Positions 44,319 through 56,910 of a stretch of 64,000 nt of DNA are shown here, piece by piece. The position numbers and the translations under genes are program-made. Below the pieces are notes generated by a model. It made no database searches and was not told the DNA's origin. It saw nothing but the letters and a program-made list of their open reading frames with translations. Each line of letters starts with the position of its first letter. Position 1 is the stretch's first letter. Origin of the DNA: Altererythrobacter xiamenensis (GTDB lineage Bacteria > Pseudomonadota > Alphaproteobacteria > Sphingomonadales > Sphingomonadaceae); contig NZ_FXWG01000002.1 in NCBI RefSeq assembly GCF_900177715.1, positions 620,001 through 684,000 of the forward strand, in the 5' to 3' direction.

Positions 44319-45908
44319 TCAGGCTGCCTGAGCGATTTCGTCTTTCGGCTCGTTGCGGATGAGATAGTCGAAAGCCGAAAGGCCTGCACTCGATCCACCG
44401 CCCATCGCGACGACGATCTGCTTGTAGGGCGTCGTGGTCACGTCGCCTGCGGCAAAGATGCCGGGCAGGTTTGTCTTGCCCTCTTCGTCGGTGACGATTT
44501 CGCCGAATTTCGACAGCTCGAGGCCCGATTCCTGCAGCCACTCGGTATTGGGGACGAGGCCGATCTGGACGAACACGCCTTCCAACTCGATCCGGCGCTC
44601 GTCGCCCGAATTGCGGTCCTTGAGCATCAGTCCGTTCACGCGGCTGCCGTCGCCAAGAATCTCGGTCGTCTGACCGGAGGTGATGATCTCGACATTGCTC
44701 ATGCTGCGCAGCTTGGCCTGCAACACCTCGTCGGCGCGCAGCTTGCTGTCATATTCGATCAGCGTGACGTGGCCGACGATCTTGGCAAGGTCGATCGCCG
44801 CCTCGACGCCCGAATTGCCGCCGCCGATCACCGCGATGCGCTTGCCCTTGAACAGCGGACCGTCGCAGTGCGGGCAGTATGCCACACCCTTGTTGCGATA
44901 TTCCGTTTCTCCGGGAACGCCGAGATTGCGCCAGCGCGCACCGGTCGCGAGGATCAGCGAGCGCGCCTTGAGTGTCGCGCCATTGGCCAGCGTCAGCTCG
45001 TGCATGCCGCCAGCCTCGCTCGCCGGTCGCAGTTCGGTCGCGCGGGCAAGGTTCATCACGTCGATGTCGTAATCACCGACATGCTTTTCGAGGTCGCCTG
45101 CAAGCTTGGGCCCTTCGGTGTAGGGCGTGCCGGGCAGGTTCTCGATCCCGAGCGTGTCGTGCAGCTGGCCGCCGAACCGTTCGGCCGCAATGCCGGTGCT
45201 GAAGCCCTTGCGCGCGGTGTAGATGGCCGAGGCAGCGCCCGCGGGGCCGCCACCGACGATCAGCACTTCGAACGGCTCCTTGGCCGACAGCTTTTCTGCG
45301 GCCTTGGCGTCGGCGCCGGTGTCCAGCTTCGCGAGGACTTCGGCGAGTTCCATCTTGCCGTTGTAGAAGCTTTCGCCGTTGAGGAAGGTCGCGGGCACTG
45401 CGAGCACGCCGCGTTCCTCGACCTCGTCCTGGAAGGTGCCGCCTTCGATCAGCGTTGCGGTGATGCGCGGATTCTCGAGCGCCATCAGCGTCAGCGCCTG
45501 CACCACGTCCGGGCAGTTGTGACAGCTCAGCGAGAAATACATCTCGAAATTGAAATCGCCTTCAAGCCCGCGAACCTGTTCGAGCAGGTCGGCGTCGACC
45601 TTGGGCGGGTGGCCGCCGGCCCACAGCAGGGCAAGCACCAGCGAGGTGAACTCGTGCCCCATCGGAAGACCGGCAAAGCGGACCCACTTTTCCGCATCGC
45701 TTGCGCGGCGGATGATGAAGCTGGGTGCGCGCTCGTCACGACCGTCGAAGCTTGCGGTCACCATTTCGTGAAGCTCGGCGATCTCGGTCAGGAGTTCGCG
45801 AGTCTGCTGGGACTTCTCGCCCTCGTCCAGCGTCGCGACAAGTTCAATCGGCTCGCGAAGGTTCGCAAGGTACTGCTTGAGCTGGGTCTGCATCGCTTGA
45901 TCGAGCAT
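44319..45908 (-). CDS. ahpF: Alkyl hydroperoxide reductase flavoprotein subunit AhpF
   Basis: The 529-residue flavoprotein passes electrons from NADH to AhpC. The N-terminal double-thioredoxin domain has a CHNC redox pair (SCHNCPDVV). The FAD domain has [15 protein letters not shown], the second redox pair is CPHC (YCPHCDGP), and the NAD domain has [13 protein letters not shown] at 45908 ([14 protein letters not shown]) is the family start. It follows ahpC across a 179-base spacer with a long hairpin. Confidence 0.96.
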   Translation of the reverse strand: MLDQAMQTQLKQYLANLREPIELVATLDEGEKSQQTRELLTEIAELHEMVTASFDGRDERAPSFIIRRASDAEKWVRFAGLPMGHEFTSLVLALLWAGGHPPKVDADLLEQVRGLEGDFNFEMYFSLSCHNCPDVVQALTLMALENPRITATLIEGGTFQDEVEERGVLAVPATFLNGESFYNGKMELAEVLAKLDTGADAKAAEKLSAKEPFEVLIVGGGPAGAASAIYTARKGFSTGIAAERFGGQLHDTLGIENLPGTPYTEGPKLAGDLEKHVGDYDIDVMNLARATELRPASEAGGMHELTLANGATLKARSLILATGARWRNLGVPGETEYRNKGVAYCPHCDGPLFKGKRIAVIGGGNSGVEAAIDLAKIVGHVTLIEYDSKLRADEVLQAKLRSMSNVEIITSGQTTEILGDGSRVNGLMLKDRNSGDERRIELEGVFVQIGLVPNTEWLQESGLELSKFGEIVTDEEGKTNLPGIFAAGDVTTTPYKQIVVAMGGGSSAGLSAFDYLIRNEPKDEIAQAA

Positions 45909-45963
45909 GGCGGGTCCTTTCGGCAATTATCATTGTCAGGTCCGGACGGGCCGGAGAGGTAAT

Positions 45964-46010
45964 GAGATCCGGGACGGCGGGAGGGGGAGGGAGGGTCCGC
46001 CCCGGATCTC
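45964..46010. repeat. Long hairpin with G-quadruplex motif between ahpC and ahpF
   Basis: GAGATCCGGG and CCCGGATCTC form a 10-bp perfect stem, extended by three more pairs after one mismatch. The + strand loop reads GGGAGGGGGAGGGAGGG (45979-45995), four G tracts separated by single bases, the classic form of a very stable G-quadruplex. ahpC and ahpF are read from the other strand, so the G tracts are on the template. Confidence 0.85.
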
Positions 46011-46087
46011 GATGCGACCCGAGAGCTATGCTCGGGCAGGTTCCGGCACGCCGGAGGAATGGCGCGCCGGAGCTTTTCGCGTGTCGC

Positions 46088-46654
46088 TTAGATCTTGCCG
46101 ACGAGGTCGAGCGAGGGAGCCAGCGTGTCGCTGCCTTCTTCCCAGGCTGCCGGGCAGACCTGGCCGGGGTTTGCGCGGACGTACTGTGCCGCCTTGATCT
46201 TGCGGGTCAGTTCGTTGGCGTTGCGGCCGACACCCTCGCAGGTGATTTCCATGATCTGGATCACGCCGTCGGGATCGACGACGAAGGTCGCACGGTCGGC
46301 GAGGCCCATTTCCTCACGCAGCACGCCGAAGTTGTTCGACAGCGTGTGAAGCTGGTCGCCAAGGAAGGCGAACTTCAGCTTGCCGATCTTTTCCGAGGTG
46401 TCGTGCCATGCCTTGTGGCTGAAGTGCGTGTCGGTCGAGACGGCGAAAACTTCGACGCCCATCGACTGCAGCATCTCATACTTTTCGCCGAGGTCTTCGA
46501 GCTCGGTCGGGCAGACGAAGGTGAAGTCTGCGGGATAGAAGAAGAAGACGGCCCACTTGCCTTCGATGTCCTTCTCGGTGACGTCGAAGAAGTCCTTGTC
46601 GGCCTGGAATGCGGTCGCCTTGAACGGTTTGATGGTCGATCCGATGATACCCAT
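46088..46654 (-). CDS. ahpC: Alkyl hydroperoxide reductase subunit C (2-Cys peroxiredoxin)
   Basis: The 188-residue peroxiredoxin reduces H2O2 and organic hydroperoxides. The peroxidatic Cys is in [12 protein letters not shown] and the resolving Cys in [14 protein letters not shown] at 46654 ([11 protein letters not shown]) has GGAACAATTC upstream. It is read before ahpF. Its 190-base upstream region holds a 17-bp dyad. Confidence 0.96.
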   Translation of the reverse strand: MGIIGSTIKPFKATAFQADKDFFDVTEKDIEGKWAVFFFYPADFTFVCPTELEDLGEKYEMLQSMGVEVFAVSTDTHFSHKAWHDTSEKIGKLKFAFLGDQLHTLSNNFGVLREEMGLADRATFVVDPDGVIQIMEITCEGVGRNANELTRKIKAAQYVRANPGQVCPAAWEEGSDTLAPSLDLVGKI

Positions 46655-46748
46655 GAATTGTTCCTTTTCCGGTGTGTTTCGGGTTGAAATCTCGCACACC
46701 AGATAGGCGTTGTTGCAACGCACAAAAGCGATATGTTGCGATTGCTAA

Positions 46749-46765
46749 GATTGAAATTTTCGATC
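46749..46765. promoter_or_regulatory. 17-bp dyad upstream of ahpC, candidate operator
   Basis: GATTGAAATTTTCGATC is a dyad with one mismatched pair, 95 bases upstream of the ahpC start and in AT-rich sequence. It could bind a peroxide regulator. Confidence 0.4.
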
Positions 46766-46844
46766 AGCGACGGGTAAGTTTTGCTAAGTGCAACTCACAA
46801 CAAAGTTTATTGCGTTTGATGCAACTCAACCGCTTCGCCCGGCT

Positions 46845-47129
46845 TCAATCAATGGCGCCGGAGATCTGGTCCACGGCTTCTTCGGTGATCGGGCGATGAA
46901 ACTTCACGCCGCATTCGCCATCGGCGACCCAGGCGATCTGGCCGCTCGCCATTTCCAGGCCGGCAAGGCTGACGATGATCGTGCTGCCGGTCTTGGCGAG
47001 CGCGCTATCGGTGCTGAGGCGGCAGCCGCTTACCGAAATGTCGCGGACCAGCACCCTGAAATCCGATCCCGGAATGGTGGCGATTGCCGTTCGGCTGGTC
47101 GAGACCCGTTCACTCTTACGCGTAGGCAA
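46845..47129 (-). CDS. PilZ-domain protein
   Basis: The 94-residue protein has the PilZ pattern: basic residues near the N-terminus (RKSERVSTSR), then DISVSGCRL matching D/NxSxxG, and a beta-barrel end (GQIAWVADGECGVKF). PilZ domains often bind cyclic di-GMP, though the usual RxxxR is not strict here. It starts at TTG with GGGGAAG just upstream. Confidence 0.8.
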   Translation of the reverse strand: MPTRKSERVSTSRTAIATIPGSDFRVLVRDISVSGCRLSTDSALAKTGSTIIVSLAGLEMASGQIAWVADGECGVKFHRPITEEAVDQISGAID

Positions 47130-47257
47130 TCCACTTCCCCCGCATGACCCGTTGCATGCGCTTACCCGCGGTTTGCGGAGCCCGAAAGTGAGGGCGACAA
47201 AGATTTACATTTGTCGGAAACGAGAATGCGGGGTGGTTCGGCCGGGGCCGGGGCGGG

Positions 47258-48346
47258 CTAGCCGCTTGCTGTCTGCGCCCTGTGCAGCAGCTTCTGGTCG
47301 GCAAGGACAAGGGCCATCATCGCTTCGACGACGGGCGTCCCGCGAATACCGACGCAGGGGTCATGGCGGCCCTTGGTGCGGACCTCGGTCGCCTCGCCAT
47401 CCGATGTGATCGATTCAACCGGTGTAAGGATCGAGCTGGTTGGCTTGAACGCGACGCGGCACACCACCGGCTGGCCCGTCGAGATGCCGCCTGCCGTGCC
47501 TCCGGCGTGATTGGCGAGGAATTGCGGAGCGCCGTCATTGCTCCCTTCGGGTGCCGGGCGCATCGGGTCGGCGTTCTGCTCGCCGGTCAGCCGCGCGGCT
47601 TCGAACCCGTCTCCGATCTCGACGCCCTTGGTGGCATTGATGCTCATCATCGCGGCGGCCAGTTCGCTGTCGAGCTTGGCATAGACCGGTGCGCCCCATC
47701 CCGCCGGTACGCCCGTCGCAACGCACTCCACGATCGCACCCAGCGACGAACCTGCCAGCCTCGCATCGTCGACGAGTCCCTCCCAGCGCTTCGCCGCTTC
47801 AGCATCGGGGCAGAAGAACGGGTTCTGGGTGATCTGGCCGTAGTCGATATTGTCGCGGTCGATCGCATCGCCGCCTAGCTCGCAGACATAGGCGGTGATC
47901 GTGACTTCGGGGATGATCAGCCGCGCCACCGCACCTGCCGCCACCCTTGCCGCGGTTTCGCGCGCGCTTGACCGCCCGCCGCCGCGATAGTCGCGGATGC
48001 CGTATTTCGCGTCATAGGCGTAATCGGCATGTCCCGGGCGATAGGCCTGGGCGATCTCCGAGTAATCTTTCGACCGCTGATCGGTGTTCTCGATCATCAG
48101 ATGGATCGGCGTGCCTGTCGTCTGGCCCTCGAACACGCCCGACATGATCTTCACCAGATCGGCTTCCTGCCGCTGGGTCGTGAACTTGCTCTGGCCCGGG
48201 CGGCGCGCGTCCATGAAGGGCTGGATGTCCTCTTCCGACAGCGCAATGCGCGGCGGGCAGCCATCGAGCACCGCGCCGAGGCCCGGCCCATGGCTTTCCC
48301 CCCAGGTGGTGAAGCGCAGCACGCGTCCGAATGTGTTCCAGCTCAT
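47258..48346 (-). CDS. aroC: Chorismate synthase
   Basis: The 362-residue FMN-dependent enzyme forms chorismate from EPSP, the last shared step of aromatic synthesis. It shows [17 protein letters not shown] at the start, [14 protein letters not shown], the [18 protein letters not shown] loop and a C-terminal RGRHDPC-like [19 protein letters not shown]. It is divergent from ruvA with a 99-base spacer. Confidence 0.97.
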   Translation of the reverse strand: MSWNTFGRVLRFTTWGESHGPGLGAVLDGCPPRIALSEEDIQPFMDARRPGQSKFTTQRQEADLVKIMSGVFEGQTTGTPIHLMIENTDQRSKDYSEIAQAYRPGHADYAYDAKYGIRDYRGGGRSSARETAARVAAGAVARLIIPEVTITAYVCELGGDAIDRDNIDYGQITQNPFFCPDAEAAKRWEGLVDDARLAGSSLGAIVECVATGVPAGWGAPVYAKLDSELAAAMMSINATKGVEIGDGFEAARLTGEQNADPMRPAPEGSNDGAPQFLANHAGGTAGGISTGQPVVCRVAFKPTSSILTPVESITSDGEATEVRTKGRHDPCVGIRGTPVVEAMMALVLADQKLLHRAQTASG

Positions 48347-48445
48347 GGGCTCGCCTCATGTCGCAACTGTGGGCCGCTGTCCATAATCACTGGACCAAGC
48401 AGTTCTTTACGCGCAAGAACAAAGCATGCCCAAGGGACACGAAAA

Positions 48446-49054
48446 ATGATCGCAAAGCTATCGGGGCGGCTCGACGAGACTGGCGAGGACTGGGCGATCG
48501 TCGACGTGCAGGGCGTGGGCTATCTCGTCCATTGTTCGACCAAGACGCTCAGCGCGCTGGGCGAAGTAGGCGAGGCCTGCACGATCCACACCGACCTGCA
48601 GGTGAGCGAAAACGACATGCGGCTGCTCGGATTTGCCGAAAGCGCGGAGCGCGACTGGTTCCGCATGCTTACGCAGGTGCAGGGCGTGGGGAGCAAGGTC
48701 GCGCTGGCGGTGCTCTCGGCGCTCTCGACCGGCGAGTTGCGCGATGCCTGCGCGGCGCAGGACGCGGCGACCGTCGCCCGGGCCAAGGGTGTCGGGCCGA
48801 AAATGGCGAGCCGTATCGTCAACGAGCTGAAGGACAAGGCAGGCGCGCTGTCCGGCGGCGGCATGGCTGGCGTGCCTGCGGGCACCGTGTCACCTGCGGG
48901 CGGGGCGAGCGCAGATGCGGTGAGCGCGCTCGAAAACCTCGGCTTCAAACCCGCGATCGCGGCACAGGCCGTGGCGCGCGCCCAAAGCGAGCTGGGCGAA
49001 GATGCGAGCGAAAGCGAGTTGATCCGCGTGGCGCTGAAACGGGCGGCGGGGTGA
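48446..49054 (+). CDS. ruvA: Holliday junction branch migration protein RuvA
   Basis: The 202-residue protein binds four-way junctions as a tetramer and loads RuvB. Two helix-hairpin-helix motifs are seen (VQGVGSKVALAVLSAL, AKGVGPKMASRIVNEL), followed by a flexible linker and the C-terminal RuvB-contact domain (AVSALENLGFKPAIAAQAV). The stop overlaps the start of an unrelated gene (TGATG), not ruvB. Confidence 0.96.
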   Translation: MIAKLSGRLDETGEDWAIVDVQGVGYLVHCSTKTLSALGEVGEACTIHTDLQVSENDMRLLGFAESAERDWFRMLTQVQGVGSKVALAVLSALSTGELRDACAAQDAATVARAKGVGPKMASRIVNELKDKAGALSGGGMAGVPAGTVSPAGGASADAVSALENLGFKPAIAAQAVARAQSELGEDASESELIRVALKRAAG

Positions 49055-49770
49055 TGGCAGATACCGCACTAGCCAGATGTGACGTTTCTGCTGATTGGGC
49101 AAATGACTTCAGTCAGTGTCTATACGAATGGCAGACTCTAGAAGCTGCGACGTTGGCGACAATAGCAGCAGCGATTACCATTTGGTTGCTTTGGACCCAG
49201 ATCCAGCGCTCTGATCGTCTCGAACGCGCCCGTTTGAATCGAGAGCATCAAGCGAACCGATTTTTAATGGCCCACACGCTTTCGACAATTTCGGAATATT
49301 CAGAAGAGGTAATTCAAAGCCTTGATGAAGCTAGATCAATCAGAAAAGCGGGAAGGCTTCGCGGCAACTGGAGTCCTCCAGTTTTTCCGCATGAAGCCAT
49401 TGAAAGTCTTGCTGATTTTTTGAGAACGAGTGAGAACGAGCCTGTCAACCAACTCGTTGGCGAATTGGTCAGCCAACTACAGATCCTGAATGCGCGATTG
49501 GAATCGCTCATAAGGGAAGAGCAAACCTATAGGATTGGTGTAAACTTCAATATTGCTGAGTATCAAATCCAGGCTGCGAAGATCAGGCAGGTATGTGGGG
49601 CACTTTTCCCTTACGCGAGGACACAATCTGATTCGGCACCAATTGCTCTTGAACGTGCAGCGGTCGTTTCATCGCTTGAGTTTTCAGATGCTGGCAACGA
49701 TGATCAAGACTTTGTGAATGCGATTGCCGCTTTCGGTAAGGGGGGCGCCACTTGGTGGCCCCACGACTAA
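49054..49770 (+). CDS. Unknown single-pass membrane protein inserted between ruvA and ruvB
   Basis: The 238-residue protein has a short N-terminus, one transmembrane helix (about 31-48, [18 protein letters not shown]) and a charged cytoplasmic helical region ([19 protein letters not shown], then [13 protein letters not shown] and [20 protein letters not shown]). No family is recognised. Codon use is visibly more AT-rich (many AAT, TTT, GAA, ATT codons) than in ruvA or ruvB, suggesting transfer. Its start overlaps the ruvA stop (TGATG) and its stop overlaps the ruvB start (TAATG), so it is translated within the ruv operon. Confidence 0.85.
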   Translation: MADTALARCDVSADWANDFSQCLYEWQTLEAATLATIAAAITIWLLWTQIQRSDRLERARLNREHQANRFLMAHTLSTISEYSEEVIQSLDEARSIRKAGRLRGNWSPPVFPHEAIESLADFLRTSENEPVNQLVGELVSQLQILNARLESLIREEQTYRIGVNFNIAEYQIQAAKIRQVCGALFPYARTQSDSAPIALERAAVVSSLEFSDAGNDDQDFVNAIAAFGKGGATWWPHD

Positions 49771-50813
49771 TGACTGATCCCGTGCCCATCCACTCGCCCG
49801 AACGGCAGGCCGACGATCCCGATGCGGCGCTGCGCCCGAAATCGCTCGACGAGTTCATCGGGCAGGAGGCGGCGCGCGACAACCTGCGCGTCTTCATCGA
49901 AAGCGCCAAATCGCGCGGCGAGGCGATGGACCACACGCTGTTCTTCGGCCCGCCCGGCCTCGGCAAGACCACGCTCGCGCAGATCATCGCCAGGGAACTG
50001 GGCGCGGGTTTTCGCGCCACCAGCGGCCCGGTTATCGCCAAGGCTGGCGACCTTGCCGCCCTGCTGACCAATCTCGAACCGCATGACGTGCTCTTCATCG
50101 ACGAGATCCACCGTCTCAATCCCGTGGTCGAGGAAGTGCTCTATCCGGCGATGGAAGACCGGGCGCTCGACATCATCATCGGGGAGGGGCCGGCGGCGCG
50201 AAGTGTGCGTATCGACCTGCCGCCCTTCACGCTGATCGGCGCGACGACGCGACAAGGCCTGCTGACGACGCCCTTGCGCGATCGCTTCGGCATTCCGGTG
50301 CGACTGAACTTCTACACCCATGACGAGCTCGACCAGGTCGTGACGCGCGGTGCGCGCCTGCTCGGCATGAATATCGAACCCGCGGGCGCGCGCGAGATTG
50401 CGCGGCGTTCGCGCGGCACGCCGCGTGTTGCAGGCCGCCTGCTGCGGCGGGTGCGCGACTTTGCCCATGTGGCGGGTGAAAAGACCGTAACCCGCGCGCT
50501 GGCAGACGATGCGCTGACCCGTCTCGAGATCGATTCCCTCGGGCTCGACGCCATGGACAGGCGCTATCTTCTCATGATCGCAGGTACTTACAAGGGCGGC
50601 CCTGTCGGTGTGGAGACTCTCGCGGCAGGGCTGGCTGAACCGCGCGACACGGTCGAGGAAGTGGTCGAGCCCTACCTCATCCAGCTCGGCCTGTTAGCCC
50701 GCACTGCACGCGGGCGGATGCTCAACGACGCTGGATGGAATCACCTGGAAATGTCTCCACCCAGAGATTCGCAGGGTGGTTCGCAAACCGGCTTGTTTGA
50801 CGGAAATCCTTAA
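49770..50813 (+). CDS. ruvB: Holliday junction DNA helicase RuvB
   Basis: The 347-residue AAA+ motor drives branch migration with RuvA. Walker [16 protein letters not shown], Walker [11 protein letters not shown], sensor 1 GATTRQG and the arginine-finger region LRDRFGI are intact, and the C-terminal winged helix contains [13 protein letters not shown] at 49770 overlaps the preceding stop. An ATG 18 bases upstream would overlap further and lacks family support. Confidence 0.97.
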   Translation: MTDPVPIHSPERQADDPDAALRPKSLDEFIGQEAARDNLRVFIESAKSRGEAMDHTLFFGPPGLGKTTLAQIIARELGAGFRATSGPVIAKAGDLAALLTNLEPHDVLFIDEIHRLNPVVEEVLYPAMEDRALDIIIGEGPAARSVRIDLPPFTLIGATTRQGLLTTPLRDRFGIPVRLNFYTHDELDQVVTRGARLLGMNIEPAGAREIARRSRGTPRVAGRLLRRVRDFAHVAGEKTVTRALADDALTRLEIDSLGLDAMDRRYLLMIAGTYKGGPVGVETLAAGLAEPRDTVEEVVEPYLIQLGLLARTARGRMLNDAGWNHLEMSPPRDSQGGSQTGLFDGNP

Positions 50814-51032
50814 TTTCCGGGCAACTATTGTCCGCGAATCGGTTCCAATACGGGACAAGTCGCGGTTTCACGCGGGGCGCGGCGCAAAAAAGCGACGTCG
50901 CGCCTGCCGTATCATGGTTAATCGCGTTGCTGCAGCTGACTAACCGCTTTCAATTGATGGCACAGGAATAGGTGAATTGCCGGAGACGCCGGCGGATCGT
51001 CTGTTCGACCAAGCAATTGAGAGTGACGATCC

Positions 51033-52484
51033 ATGTCGGTTAAAATGCTCACAGCCCAACTCGCCGCGACGGCTGCAGGCGTTGCCCTGCTGACCGGCGG
51101 CGCCGTGCGCGTGGCGGAAGACCCTGTTACGGACAGCCCGGTCTATGCCAGCGACATCAAGGGCGGCAAGCTGATCAAGGGGAAGATCGTTCCTCAGACG
51201 CCGCGCTATATCAAGCGCGAGCGGGAGATTCCCAAGCCGATCAAGCGCAAGCGCCGGATCGTCGAGCGGACGCTGGAATGCGCGCCCGTCGATGGCACCG
51301 AAGCGGCTGCCTCGTCGGCTGACGGCAAGGGCCGGATCGTCGAAACCTACACCGATCCGGCAGAATGCCCGCCGATCTACCGTGCCCGGATGATTCCGGC
51401 ACCGCTTCCTGCATTGCCCCCGATCCAGGGTGGCGGCGGCGGTGGCGGCCCGATCGTGTATGGCGGCGGAGGCGGCTTCGGCGGTTTCGGCGGCGGCTTC
51501 TTCGGCGGCTTCTTCGGTGGTGGTTCAAGCGGCGGCGGCAGCGTTGTCGTCAGCTCGACCACGACCAGTTCGGGCGGTCAGGATCAGGGCCAGGATATCA
51601 TCATCGATATCGACAATTCGACCTCGACGACCTCATCTTCGGGGCAGGTGTCGAGCACCAGTTCCTCGGGCGGTGTGACGAGCACCAGCTCCTCCGGCTC
51701 GATCACCAGTTCGACCGGTGAAGTATCGACCTCGACCACCAGCGGCAACATTTCCTCCTCGACCGGCGCTGTCAGCAGCTCCGGCGATGTCTCCAGCTCG
51801 ACTGGCGCCGTTAGCAGTTCGGGCGATGTGTCGAGCTCGACCGGTACGGTCAGCTCATCGACCGGTGCGGTCAGCAGCTCGGGTAATGTCTCCAGCTCGA
51901 CGGGAGCCGTCAGCTCGTCAACCGGTGCTGTCAGCTCCTCCACTGGCGGTGTCAGCTCCTCGACGGGCGCGGTCTCGAGCAGTTCTGGCAACGTGTCGAG
52001 CTCTTCCGGCAATGTGTCGAGTTCCTCGGGTAATGTCTCGAGCTCGAGTGGCAACGTTTCCAGTTCGTCGGGCAATGTCTCGACCTCGACCGGCGGCGTG
52101 ACCAGTTCGAGCTCTTCCTCCTCGAGTTCATCTTCCTCGTCCAGCAGCTCGTCGAGCTCGTCTTCCTCGAGTTCGTCATCGGGCGGCATGTCGACCAGCG
52201 GCGGTAGCTCGGGCAACATGACAAGCAGCACCAGCTCCTCGTCGTCCAGCTCGTCCTCGTCGAGCAGCAGCTCGAGCTCCTCTTCGTCGACCTCGACTTC
52301 GACCTCTTCGAGCAGCTCTTCCAGCTCTTCGTCGAGCAGCAGCAGCAGCTCAAGCTCGTCCAGCACTTCCGGCGGCACCAGCAGCGGAACGGACGTTCCG
52401 GCACCGCCGATGACCATCTTGTTCGGTGCGGCAGCCGCGGCAATCCTCGGCCGTCGCAAGTTCAAGATCCGAAAGGGGGCATGA
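51033..52484 (+). CDS. Serine-rich repetitive surface protein with PEP-CTERM-like tail
   Basis: The 483-residue protein has a signal peptide and a basic, proline-containing region. A glycine-rich stretch (about 130-170) follows, then some 250 residues dominated by Ser, with repeats of SSTGAVSSS and SSSGNVSSS and pure serine runs. The end (VPAPPMTILFGAAAAAILGRRKFK) has a proline motif, a hydrophobic helix and a basic tail, resembling exosortase sorting signals. It is probably exported, processed at the C-terminus and glycosylated on serines. No catalytic domain is seen. Confidence 0.75.
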   Translation: MSVKMLTAQLAATAAGVALLTGGAVRVAEDPVTDSPVYASDIKGGKLIKGKIVPQTPRYIKREREIPKPIKRKRRIVERTLECAPVDGTEAAASSADGKGRIVETYTDPAECPPIYRARMIPAPLPALPPIQGGGGGGGPIVYGGGGGFGGFGGGFFGGFFGGGSSGGGSVVVSSTTTSSGGQDQGQDIIIDIDNSTSTTSSSGQVSSTSSSGGVTSTSSSGSITSSTGEVSTSTTSGNISSSTGAVSSSGDVSSSTGAVSSSGDVSSSTGTVSSSTGAVSSSGNVSSSTGAVSSSTGAVSSSTGGVSSSTGAVSSSSGNVSSSSGNVSSSSGNVSSSSGNVSSSSGNVSTSTGGVTSSSSSSSSSSSSSSSSSSSSSSSSSSGGMSTSGGSSGNMTSSTSSSSSSSSSSSSSSSSSSSTSTSTSSSSSSSSSSSSSSSSSSSSTSGGTSSGTDVPAPPMTILFGAAAAAILGRRKFKIRKGA

Positions 52485-52513
52485 ACCGCTCCCCTTGCGG
52501 AACTTCAAAACTG

Positions 52514-52549
52514 AAAGGGCGGTCACCTTCGGGTGTGCCGCCCTTTTTT
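52514..52549 (+). terminator. Rho-independent terminator
   Basis: AAAGGGCGG and CCGCCCTTT pair around a C/G-rich inner hairpin (CACC-TTC-GGTG type), followed by six Ts. It ends the serine-rich protein transcript. Confidence 0.9.
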
Positions 52550-53047
52550 CATGGAATGGTGAAGCGCCTTGCGCTCGCTACTCAGAAAACCGCGGGGCGC
52601 TTGATCGGTAGCCCCTTGTCGCGCCAGGCGTTAATCCCGCCGTCGAGATGCCTGACGCTCTTGCCGATGTGCTGGGCCAGCTTTTCTGCGGCGATACCGG
52701 ATCGCCGGTCGGAGCGGCAATAAAGCACAGGCTCGCGCCCGTCGGACAGGTCGAGCTTCGTCGGCTCGAACTCATCGAGTGCGATGTGCTCCGCGCCCGG
52801 GATCATTCCTTCCGCCACCTCTTCATCGGTGCGGACGTCGATCAGGCGAACCTTGTTGCTCTTCGTGAGCTCTTCAAGCGCGGCAGGATCGATTTCCTCG
52901 ACCTCGCCGAGTCCAGCGCTGGCGAGCTCAACGGGAGCCCATTTCGCCGGCTTTTCTTCAGAGTCTTCAGAAGTCTCCGCATCGGCACCGCAGGCTGCGA
53001 GGGCCATGGCCCCCGCGCCCGCGAGCACGATCTGCGATAGGCGTCGG

Positions 53048-55723
<2,676 letters not shown>

Positions 55724-55834
55724 AGAGGCGCGTTTCCTTTCATGATTTGTCTACATCGCCCGGGGAGGAAAGCGGGAAATGCATATGCCGCGGCACCTGC
55801 TCTCTTGCGCGCTCTCCGTCAAGGGCGCGGAGGC

Positions 55835-56728
55835 CTAGATTGCGGTCTGTTCGGGCTTTGCGGGCGCTTTTTGGCGACGCGTCGCGATCCAGCATCCCAC
55901 TACGATGAGCACTGCCCCTAAAACGGTGCTCGGCGTGACCCGTTCCCCGAAGGCGATCCAGCCGAAAAATGCCGCCCACAGGAAACCGGTATATTCGATC
56001 GGAACGAGGACCTGCGCCTCGGCGCGGGCATAGGCCCAGGAGAGGAACAGCGCGGCGCCGACCGCCAGCGCTGCGCCGGCGGTGATGTCCATCCACGCGG
56101 CCTGATCGGGCATGACCAGCAGGAACGGTGCGCCTGCCAGCAGGGTGAGCGCGACGATGCCGTTCTGGAAGGTGCTGACCTCGCTCGGGCGGGCAACCAG
56201 CGCCTGCTGGCGTTGCAGGATGAGGTTCCAGGCATAGAGCAGCGCCGACAACAGCAGCGCGATAAGGCCGACGGTCGCCTCCTCGTCCATCCGTTCGCGT
56301 CCGATCTTCCCTCCCACGATGACGACCACTCCGGCGAGGCCGAGAATCGCCGCGATGATCGCCTTGCGCTCGATCGTTTCGCCCAGAAGGACGGCGGCGA
56401 GGTAGAGCGCAAACACTGGGGCGATGAAGGATAGCGCGATCGCTTCGGCCAGCGGCAGCCGGGTGAGCGCGAAGAAGAAAGTCCAGCCCATGAAGGCGAC
56501 CACCACGCCGCGCAGCAGGTGGATACGCATGACGCGCGCTGAGGGGAAAGTGCGGGCGCGATACCACCAGAACGGTGCGATCATCACGAACCCGACAAGG
56601 CATCGCAGGAAATAGGCGCTGTAGGCCCCGATGCTGAGCGCGGCGCTCTTCATCACGGCGTCCATCGCCGAAAACAGCGCGATTCCTGCAATGGTCGCAA
56701 GGACCGGCTTGATCGGATTATCCTGCAT
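55835..56728 (-). CDS. EamA/DMT-family transporter
   Basis: The 297-residue protein has ten hydrophobic helices in two repeats, each with an EamA domain (LPLAEAIALSFIAPVFALYLA in the first; VLVPIEYTGFLWAAFFGWI and FGERVTPSTVLGAVLIVVG in the second). Members export amino acids, nucleosides or other metabolites. The substrate cannot be read. It has a 110-base spacer to acnA and a divergent L,D-transpeptidase gene upstream. Confidence 0.88.
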   Translation of the reverse strand: MQDNPIKPVLATIAGIALFSAMDAVMKSAALSIGAYSAYFLRCLVGFVMIAPFWWYRARTFPSARVMRIHLLRGVVVAFMGWTFFFALTRLPLAEAIALSFIAPVFALYLAAVLLGETIERKAIIAAILGLAGVVVIVGGKIGRERMDEEATVGLIALLLSALLYAWNLILQRQQALVARPSEVSTFQNGIVALTLLAGAPFLLVMPDQAAWMDITAGAALAVGAALFLSWAYARAEAQVLVPIEYTGFLWAAFFGWIAFGERVTPSTVLGAVLIVVGCWIATRRQKAPAKPEQTAI

Positions 56729-56910
56729 GCTCGCCCTGACTCATAAGGGCACGCACTGGCTGCGTCATCAAGGCGGTTTGCAAAAAGCGGCAGGAATTCA
56801 GCCGGGCGAAAGCCGTCATGCTTGATAGGCGCAGGGGCAAGGCTGTATATGCCGGGGTCTGGAGACCAGCCCGATAATGGTCGGAAAGAAACAGGAAAGA
56901 TATCAGTACG

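Noticed and set aside
51640..52380. Repeat array resembling a CRISPR
   Set aside because: Repeats are in frame, vary in length and sequence, and encode Ser/Gly/Thr; there are no regular spacers and no cas genes.
51584..52465. 293-codon Glu/Leu-rich open frame opposite the serine-rich protein
   Set aside because: Its repetitive acidic sequence is the complement of serine codons, not an independent coiled-coil protein.
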